From an uncultured Oscillospiraceae bacterium (GTDB taxonomy: Bacteria; Bacillota_A; Clostridia; Oscillospirales; Oscillospiraceae), in the NCBI GenBank assembly GCA_910579155.1, contig CAJTTS010000010.1, forward strand, positions 8,543 through 72,542: a DNA stretch of 64,000 nucleotides, in the 5' to 3' direction. A model generated the notes under the pieces. The model searched no databases and was not told the DNA's origin. It was given only the letters and a program-made list of their open reading frames with translations. The position numbers and the translations under genes were made by a program. Positions within the stretch are counted from its first letter, which is position 1. Each line of letters starts with the position of its first letter. Below, in pieces: positions 58,999 through 64,000 of the stretch.

Positions 58999-59124
58999 CG
59001 GCTCCATCTCCTTATCTGTCAACTAAAACCGGCTTCTCCGCACTAGAGTTTGCCATTTTGTGGCGTAATTCACAGGTTAGTGCAAAAAATCCTCCAATAA
59101 ACAAATTTTTCATTCCATAAAATG

Positions 59125-59153
59125 ATTATATCCATTCCCGTCTTTCCTGTCAA
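59125..59153 (-). promoter_or_regulatory. Consensus promoter of the aminopeptidase gene
   Basis: Minus strand TTGACA (59148-59153), 17-bp spacer, TATAAT (59125-59130). Confidence 0.8.
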
Positions 59154-59210
59154 GGCGGTATGTGTTAAAATACGTCCAGGCCGAATTCATAAAAGGAAGT
59201 GGACGACAAC

Positions 59211-60236
59211 ATGATCTCATTTGCCAACGACTACACCGCTGGGGCCCATCCCCAGGTGCTGAAACGCCTGGTGGAAACCAACCTGGAACCCCTGTCCGGC
59301 TATGGGGAGGACCCCTATTGCGCCGGCGCCAGGGAGAAAATCCGCGCGGCCTGCGGTTGTCCCCAGGCCCAGGTGGAATTCCTCACCGGCGGCACCCAGA
59401 CCAACCAGACCGTCATCTCCACCCTGCTGCGGGAGCACCAGGGCGTGGTGGCGGCGGAGACGGGCCACGTCAGCACCCACGAGGCCGGGGCCATTGAGTA
59501 CACCGGCCACAAGGTGATGGCGCTGTCCAGCCAGGACGGCAAGCTGACGGCGGACGCGCTAAAGGGCTTCCTCAGCACCTTTTACGGCGACGAAAACCGG
59601 GAGCACATGGTGTTCCCCGGCATGGCCTACATCTCCCACCCCACCGAGTTCGGCTCCCTCTACACCAGGGCGGAGCTGGAGGGACTGGCCCAGGTATGCC
59701 GGGCGTATGAAATACCCCTGTACCTGGACGGCGCCCGGCTGGGCTACGGCCTGATGAGCCGAAACACCGACGTGACGCTGGAGGATATCGCCCGGCTGTG
59801 CGATGTGTTCTACATCGGCGGCACCAAGGTGGGTGCGCTGTGCGGGGAGGCGGTGGTGTTCACCAAAAACAACCGGCCCGCCCACTTTGTCAACGCCGTG
59901 AAAAAGCGGGGGGCGCTTCTGGCAAAGGGCCGTCTGCTGGGGGTGCAGTTCGACGCGCTGTTCACCGGCGGCCTGTACTTCGAGCTGAGCCGCCACGCCA
60001 TCAAGATGGCCGAGGAGCTGAAGGCCATCCTCCACGAAAAGGGGGTGGAGTTCTACCTGGAGTCCCCTACCAACCAACAGTTTGTCATCTTGGACGACGC
60101 CAAGCTGGAGGAGTTGAAACAACAGGTGTCCTACAGCTTCTGGGAAAAGTGGGGCTTGGACAAAACCGTGGTCCGTTTCTGCACCAGTTGGTCCACCACC
60201 CGGGAGGACCTGGACTTCCTGCGGGCGGTCCTGTAG
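59211..60236 (+). CDS. ltaE: Low-specificity L-threonine aldolase-type PLP enzyme
   Basis: 341 residues, fold-type I PLP enzyme of the beta-eliminating lyase group. SFANDYTAGAHPQVLKRL at the N-terminus, AAETGHVSTHEAGA, LYLDGARLGYGL (cofactor Asp) and the PLP lysine in YIGGTKVGAL. It splits threonine or allo-threonine into glycine and acetaldehyde. The start is the ATG rather than a GTG 12 bp earlier that lies too close to GGAAG. Symbol assigned by family resemblance. Confidence 0.87.
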   Translation: MISFANDYTAGAHPQVLKRLVETNLEPLSGYGEDPYCAGAREKIRAACGCPQAQVEFLTGGTQTNQTVISTLLREHQGVVAAETGHVSTHEAGAIEYTGHKVMALSSQDGKLTADALKGFLSTFYGDENREHMVFPGMAYISHPTEFGSLYTRAELEGLAQVCRAYEIPLYLDGARLGYGLMSRNTDVTLEDIARLCDVFYIGGTKVGALCGEAVVFTKNNRPAHFVNAVKKRGALLAKGRLLGVQFDALFTGGLYFELSRHAIKMAEELKAILHEKGVEFYLESPTNQQFVILDDAKLEELKQQVSYSFWEKWGLDKTVVRFCTSWSTTREDLDFLRAVL

Positions 60237-60246
60237 GAAAAACCGG

Positions 60247-60275
60247 TTGCCATCTCCGGGAATTTGTGGTATATT
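60247..60275 (+). promoter_or_regulatory. Promoter of the DtxR-like gene
   Basis: TTGCCA (60247-60252), 17-bp spacer, TATATT (60270-60275), followed by an imperfect repeat (CTTAAGTAAGC) that could be an operator. Confidence 0.55.
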
Positions 60276-60319
60276 GGTCTTAAGTAAGCATAGGCAAACG
60301 GCAGATCAGGAGTGAACGC

Positions 60320-60694
60320 ATGAATATCCATGAATCCGCAGAAAATTATCTGGAGGCCATCCTGGCCCTGGGAGAAAAGGGCCCTGTGCGGTCCATCGAC
60401 GTGGCCCAGCATTTGAACTTCTCCAAGCCCAGCGTCAGCCGTGCCATGAGCCTGCTCCGGGAGGGAGGCTTTGTGGTCATGGACCAGGGGGGCTTCCTCA
60501 CCCTCACCGACGAGGGGCTGGAGATTGCCCGGCGCATCTATGAGCGGCACCTGCTGCTCACCAAATGGCTGATTCACCTGGGGGTGAACGAAAAGGTGGC
60601 CGCCGAGGACGCCTGCCGCATCGAGCACGATTTGAGCGTGGAATCCTTCGACGCGCTGCGCGCCCACATCAACAAGGATCTGGGAAGCGAATGA
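60320..60694 (+). CDS. DtxR/MntR-family metal-dependent regulator
   Basis: 124 residues: winged helix (HESAENYLEAILALGEKGPVRSIDVAQHLNFSKPSVSRAMSLLREGGFV) and dimerisation/metal domain (ERHLLLTKWLIHLGVNEKVAAEDACRIEHDLS), with His and Glu ligands as in MntR/IdeR. The C-terminal SH3-like domain of DtxR is missing, so it is MntR-like. It would repress iron or manganese uptake genes when metal is plentiful. Target genes are not in view. Confidence 0.88.
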   Translation: MNIHESAENYLEAILALGEKGPVRSIDVAQHLNFSKPSVSRAMSLLREGGFVVMDQGGFLTLTDEGLEIARRIYERHLLLTKWLIHLGVNEKVAAEDACRIEHDLSVESFDALRAHINKDLGSE

Positions 60695-60697
60695 ACA

Positions 60698-60723
60698 AAA
60701 CCGCCGCTTTTCAGCGGCGGTTT
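60698..60723. terminator. Terminator between the DtxR-like and asparaginase genes
   Basis: Perfect 10-bp stem (AAACCGCCGC and GCGGCGGTTT) between convergent stops. Confidence 0.8.
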
Positions 60724-60729
60724 CTGCGT

Positions 60730-61722
60730 TCAGGCCCCCCGTTCCCCGGCCAAACTCCGGGCAAACAGGGCGCGGACCGCCTCCAGGCTATCCGTCTGCC
60801 CCAGCGCCCACATCAGCTTGGTGACGGCGGCCTCGGTGGTCATGTCGTAGCCCTGGATGACGCCCTCCGCCAGGGCCTTCTGCCCCGCCTGGTAGAGGGA
60901 AAAGTTGCTGCTCTCGTACAGGCACTGGCTGCACACCACCACCGCCATCCCCGCCTGGGCGGCGGCGTGGAGCTTTTCAATGAGGTTGCGGCGGATGAAG
61001 TGGAGTCCGCCCGCGCCAAAGGCCTCGATGACCACGCCCCGGTAGTGCATAGACAGCAGCATGTCGAAAATCTCCGGATCCAGCCCAGGGGTGAGCTTGA
61101 TGAGGAACACCGCCTCGCACAGCTTGCTGCGCAGCACACACGGGCCGTCCACAGGGGGGATGGCCTCCTCCCGAATGGTGAGCCCCGCGCCGTTCACTTC
61201 GGCCACCATGGGCCAGTTTACACTGTCAAAGGCCCCGAAGGCGGTGGTGTGGGTCTTGACCGCCCGGCAGCCCAGCATCACCCGGCGGTCAAAGGCCAGA
61301 AACACCCCCGGATGACCGGAGGCTGCCATGGCGAAGGCGGTGCGCAGGTTGTCCAGCCCGTCGGTAAGGGGGTGCTCGATGGGGAGCTGGGCCCCGGTCA
61401 GCACCACCGGAACGGGGATATTTTGCACCATGTAGCTGAGCACGGAGGCGGTGTAAGCCATGGTGTCGGTGCCATGGGATACCACAATGCCGTCGAAGCC
61501 GTTCCGGGCGTCATAGACGTTTTGGGCAATGAGCCGCCATTCCTCCGGCTGGATGTTGGACGAGTCCAGGTGGAGGATATCCCGGACGGTCAGGTCATAG
61601 CTGTCGGGCAGGCCGCCCAGATAGTGGGACAGGGCCTCGCCGTCCAGGCCGGGGGCCAACCCCTCCCTGGTGAGCCGGGAGGCGATCGTACCCCCGGTGG
61701 TAAGCAGTAAAATGCGTTTCAT
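60730..61722 (-). CDS. ansA: Type I L-asparaginase
   Basis: 330 residues. First catalytic Thr in LLTTGGTIAS near residue 12, second in VSHGTDTMAYTA near 87. LTGAQLPIEHPLTDGLDNL and the C-terminal small domain complete the fold. No signal peptide, so it is the cytoplasmic type that turns asparagine into aspartate and ammonia. ATG after AAGGAGG. Own promoter TTGCAA-N17-TATACT. Confidence 0.93.
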   Translation of the reverse strand: MKRILLLTTGGTIASRLTREGLAPGLDGEALSHYLGGLPDSYDLTVRDILHLDSSNIQPEEWRLIAQNVYDARNGFDGIVVSHGTDTMAYTASVLSYMVQNIPVPVVLTGAQLPIEHPLTDGLDNLRTAFAMAASGHPGVFLAFDRRVMLGCRAVKTHTTAFGAFDSVNWPMVAEVNGAGLTIREEAIPPVDGPCVLRSKLCEAVFLIKLTPGLDPEIFDMLLSMHYRGVVIEAFGAGGLHFIRRNLIEKLHAAAQAGMAVVVCSQCLYESSNFSLYQAGQKALAEGVIQGYDMTTEAAVTKLMWALGQTDSLEAVRALFARSLAGERGA

Positions 61723-61753
61723 AGGGCGCCTCCTTGGTAATTTGGTTAAATTT

Positions 61754-61782
61754 AGTATACTTTATGGCCGATTGCTTTGCAA
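61754..61782 (-). promoter_or_regulatory. Promoter of ansA
   Basis: Minus strand TTGCAA (61777-61782), 17-bp spacer, TATACT (61754-61759). Confidence 0.65.
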
Positions 61783-61787
61783 GCATA

Positions 61788-61816
61788 TTGTTTTCCGGGG
61801 GGAATACTGCTATACT
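61788..61816 (+). promoter_or_regulatory. Promoter of the thioredoxin-reductase-like gene
   Basis: TTGTTT (61788-61793), 17-bp spacer, TATACT (61811-61816), divergent from the ansA promoter. Confidence 0.6.
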
Positions 61817-61849
61817 GAATCAAGACAGCTTTCATGGAGGAACCTTTTT

Positions 61850-62647
61850 ATGAAATACGATCTGCTTGTCATCGGCGGAGGCCCCGCCGGCCTCACCGCC
61901 GCCATCCACGCCCGGGCCCGGGATAAGTCCGTACTGGTCGTTTCCAACGACCCCTTGGCTTCCCCCCTTTGCAAAGCCCCGGCTATGGCCAACTACCCCG
62001 GCCTGCCGGATGTGTCCGGCAAAGAGCTGGTGGAGCGACTGCTGGCCCAGGCCAGGGACCTGGGCGCCCAGTTTAAACAGGGCCGGGTCCTGTCCGTCAT
62101 GCCCATGGGCAAGTCGGTGATGGTATCGGTGGAAAACGACGCGGTGGAGGGCTCCGCCGTCATCCTGGCGTTGGGCGTCTCCCGTGCCGCGCCGCTGAAG
62201 GGCGAGACCGAGTTGCTGGGCCGGGGAGTGAGCTACTGCGCCACCTGCGACGGGATGTTTTACCGCAACAAGTCCGTGGTCTGTGCCGGGGACGCCCCCA
62301 ACTTCGGGGAAGAAGTGGAGTTTCTGCGCTCCATCGGCTGCCGGGTGACGGTGAAGCGCCTGCCGGGCCTGTCCATTCTGGGGGAGGACAAGGTTGCCGC
62401 CGTGCGGGATGCCCAGGGGGAGGAGACCCCCTGCGACGGCGTGTTCCTGCTGCGCGCCTCCATCGCCCCCGCCCAATTGGCCCCCGGGCTGGAGCTGTAC
62501 GGCGGCTATATCAAGGTGGACTGCCGCATGGCCACCAGCCTGGAGGGCGTATACGCCGCCGGGGACTGCACCGGGCAGCCCCTTCAACTGGCCAAGGCGG
62601 TGGGCCAGGGGCAGACCGCCGCCCATTTTGCCCTGGGGCTGGGGTGA
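61850..62647 (+). CDS. Compact thioredoxin reductase-like FAD oxidoreductase
   Basis: 265 residues, against about 310 for normal TrxB. FAD site GGGPAGLTAAIHARAR at 9-24, redox pair C130-A-T-C133 in SYCATCDGMFY, second FAD motif VYAAGDCTGQPLQLAKAVGQG at 234-254. The NADPH domain between them is about 45 residues shorter than usual, and its nucleotide motif (GGGxSA type) reads VVCAGDAPNFGEEV. Such short forms could use ferredoxin or another electron donor. ATG after ATGGAGGAA. Confidence 0.85.
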   Translation: MKYDLLVIGGGPAGLTAAIHARARDKSVLVVSNDPLASPLCKAPAMANYPGLPDVSGKELVERLLAQARDLGAQFKQGRVLSVMPMGKSVMVSVENDAVEGSAVILALGVSRAAPLKGETELLGRGVSYCATCDGMFYRNKSVVCAGDAPNFGEEVEFLRSIGCRVTVKRLPGLSILGEDKVAAVRDAQGEETPCDGVFLLRASIAPAQLAPGLELYGGYIKVDCRMATSLEGVYAAGDCTGQPLQLAKAVGQGQTAAHFALGLG

Positions 62648-62692
62648 GACGGGGCAACTTTCCTAATTTTTCATGAACTTTATTTTCCTGTA

Positions 62693-62721
62693 TTGAAATT
62701 TTCGTGGAAAGATGGTAACAT
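62693..62721 (+). promoter_or_regulatory. Promoter of the P-loop protein gene
   Basis: TTGAAA (62693-62698), 17-bp spacer, TAACAT (62716-62721). Confidence 0.6.
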
Positions 62722-62772
62722 AGGAATATCACAGGGGGACTCCCCCCAATACCAAGTAAGGAGTGGTCAAAA

Positions 62773-63183
62773 ATGGTCAAGGTTATTATGGGCCTGAAGG
62801 GCACCGGCAAGACCAAGCAGATGATCGACCTCATCAACACAGCGGTGGATACGGAGCATGGCAACGTGGTGGCCATCGCCCACAATTCCAAGCTGAACTA
62901 TAAAATCAACTACAAGATCCGCCTGGTGGACACCTCTGAGTACAACATCTCCAATTACGATACCCTCCGGGGTTTCCTGTACGGCCTGTACGCCAGCAAC
63001 TACGATATCACCCACGTATTCATCGAGAGCCTGAACAAGCTGGTCCCCACCGTGGGCAACGAGGATGTGGAGCCCTTCCTGGCCTTCCTGGACGACTTCT
63101 CCCAGAAGACCGGCATCAAGTACACCATCTCCATCAGTGAGGACGCTTCCAAGGCCAGCGACGGCGTGAAGAAGTTCTTCTAA
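62773..63183 (+). CDS. Small P-loop protein of unknown function
   Basis: 136 residues, with Walker A GLKGTGKTK (residues 7-15) right after a VKVIM strand, like a P-loop NTPase, and a Walker B-like THVFIESLNKL. The chain is short for a full motor or kinase. Relatives in Clostridia are sometimes annotated as PilT-like, without support. Codon use is like that of well-expressed genes. Own promoter, so probably expressed alone. Confidence 0.7.
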   Translation: MVKVIMGLKGTGKTKQMIDLINTAVDTEHGNVVAIAHNSKLNYKINYKIRLVDTSEYNISNYDTLRGFLYGLYASNYDITHVFIESLNKLVPTVGNEDVEPFLAFLDDFSQKTGIKYTISISEDASKASDGVKKFF

Positions 63184-63265
63184 GCCGATGTTTTACCACA
63201 CCGGGCGGGCCTGGGTCCGTCCGGTTTTTCTTTGGAAAAACTATACCATAACAGGAGGGTTTCCT

Positions 63266-63772
63266 ATGGATTGTACGCAGGCCATCCGCGCCCGGCGGAG
63301 CATCCGCAAATTCAAGCCCGGTGTCTCCGTCCCCAAGGCGGACATTCAGGCCATGCTGGAGGCGGCCATGATGGCCCCCAGCGCCCGCAACATCCGCCCA
63401 TGGGAGTTCTTTGTGGTGGAAAACCCGGAGCTCAAGGCAAAGCTGAGGGCCGCCCACCCGTTCTCCTCCATGTTGGAGACCGCCTCCCTGGCCGTCGTGG
63501 TGTGCGGCCGGCCGGAGGACCAGGCGGGCAAGTGCCGGGAATATTGGCCGCTGGACTGCGGCGCGGCCATCGAAAACCTGCTGCTCCAGGCTGCGGCGCT
63601 GGGCTACGGCGCCTGCTGGTGCGGCTGTTACCCCGCCATGGACCGGGTGGAGGCGATCCGGAAGGTGCTGGGCACCCAATCCATTCCCGCCGCCCTCATC
63701 GCCGTGGGCGTGCCCGACGAGTCCCCTGCAGCCAAGGGCTTTTACCAGGCCGACAAGGTCACCTGGCTCTAA
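63266..63772 (+). CDS. Nitroreductase-family flavoprotein
   Basis: 168 residues from the ATG after AGGAGGG. FMN-binding start IRARRSIRKFKPG, MMAPSARNIRPWEFFVVEN, then AAIENLLLQAAALGYGACWCG and IAVGVPDESP. These enzymes reduce quinones or nitro compounds with NAD(P)H as dimers. The natural substrate is not predictable. Confidence 0.9.
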   Translation: MDCTQAIRARRSIRKFKPGVSVPKADIQAMLEAAMMAPSARNIRPWEFFVVENPELKAKLRAAHPFSSMLETASLAVVVCGRPEDQAGKCREYWPLDCGAAIENLLLQAAALGYGACWCGCYPAMDRVEAIRKVLGTQSIPAALIAVGVPDESPAAKGFYQADKVTWL

Positions 63773-63823
63773 GCCAAACTCTCTACCCGCGCCCAGATGT
63801 GCGGCAAGGAAGGAACGATCGCC

Positions 63824-64000
63824 ATGAACGGAAAACGTACTCCCGAGCCCAAACCGGAACCCGGCGTGGTCCTGCCCCGGTCCATCCACCTGGTGCCCCT
63901 GGACAACATCGCCGGGTTCGACGTGCGCCCCGGGTTCTACGACACCAACGGCGCCACCGCCATCCCCGGCGGCGTCAACTTCACCGTCCACTCCCACGGG
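63824..64000 (+). CDS. GH13 glycogen-debranching-type enzyme, N-terminus only (cut by window edge)
   Basis: First 59 codons after AAGGAAGG. The stretch FDVRPGFYDTNGATAIPGGVNFTVHSHG is the start of a CBM48-like domain as in GlgX- or pullulanase-type debranching enzymes of Clostridia. The catalytic part lies outside the window, so the exact type is open. It may work with the pullulanase at 44838 in glycogen breakdown. Confidence 0.6.
   Translation, partial: MNGKRTPEPKPEPGVVLPRSIHLVPLDNIAGFDVRPGFYDTNGATAIPGGVNFTVHSHG

Overview
The window looks like chromosomal DNA of a high-GC, endospore-forming member of the Clostridia, most likely an Oscillospiraceae relative of Flavonifractor, Lawsonibacter or Pseudoflavonifractor. 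The evidence is the Firmicutes-type gene set (mini-RNase III, RqcH, YloU/FakA pair, CIRCE-controlled htpG, spoVAD/spoVAE, PadR, TTGACA-N17-TATAAT promoters) in GC-rich coding sequence with strong AGGAGG ribosome sites and many ATGA/GTGA gene overlaps. Genus and species are inference.

Layout. 0-9.4 kb: envelope genes (YfhO-like membrane protein with a GT2 glycosyltransferase, a DacF-type carboxypeptidase, murC), an autoregulated PadR/HAAS-DUF4097 operon and mreB. 9.6-10.2 kb: repeats and an independent ~310-nt RNA gene with its own promoter and terminator. 10.2-23.6 kb: a single-direction cassette of about 20 genes for a complete small contractile-tailed phage particle (terminase, decoration protein, capsid, portal, protease, connectors, sheath, tube, frameshifted tail chaperone, LysM protein, hub, spike, gp25, gpJ, YmfQ). 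I see no integrase, repressor, replication, lysis or tail-fibre gene, and no full-length tape measure. It sits between housekeeping genes, and its gene junctions carry the same repeats as the neighbouring host genes. It therefore looks like an old domesticated, possibly gene-transfer-agent-like or PBSX-like element. This is the most interesting part of the window.

23.9-29.7 kb: rlmH, a WalJ/YycJ-like hydrolase, murA, htpG with a perfect CIRCE, and a rhomboid protease. 29.8-38 kb: two paralogous sigma/anti-sigma-like pairs, a small-protein/HTH/membrane/RluA operon with a palindromic operator, and fakA with its Asp23 partner. 38-44.8 kb: a MarR-ABC exporter operon, a YjbR-like protein, mrnC, rqcH and a thioesterase. 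44.8-50 kb: pullulanase, an alpha/beta hydrolase, a tRNA-Thr/tRNA-Tyr operon, a three-gene module ending in a sigma-region-4 protein, and a HAD phosphatase. 50-55 kb: a lipoprotein, a 30-bp perfect inverted repeat, a flippase-like protein with an MGDG-type glycosyltransferase, and an acyl-ACP thioesterase. 55-64 kb: spoVAD-spoVAE without spoVAC, a decayed surface-protein fragment beside an orphan response regulator, M17 aminopeptidase, threonine aldolase, a DtxR-like regulator, asparaginase, a compact thioredoxin-reductase-like protein, a P-loop protein, a nitroreductase, and the start of a GH13 debranching-type enzyme cut by the right edge.

Cell-wall and membrane genes (GT2/YfhO, DacF, MurC, MreB, MurA, flippase/glycosyltransferase) recur through the window but do not form one operon. 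Most transcription from 0 to 37 kb runs leftward, and from 38 to 64 kb it is mixed.
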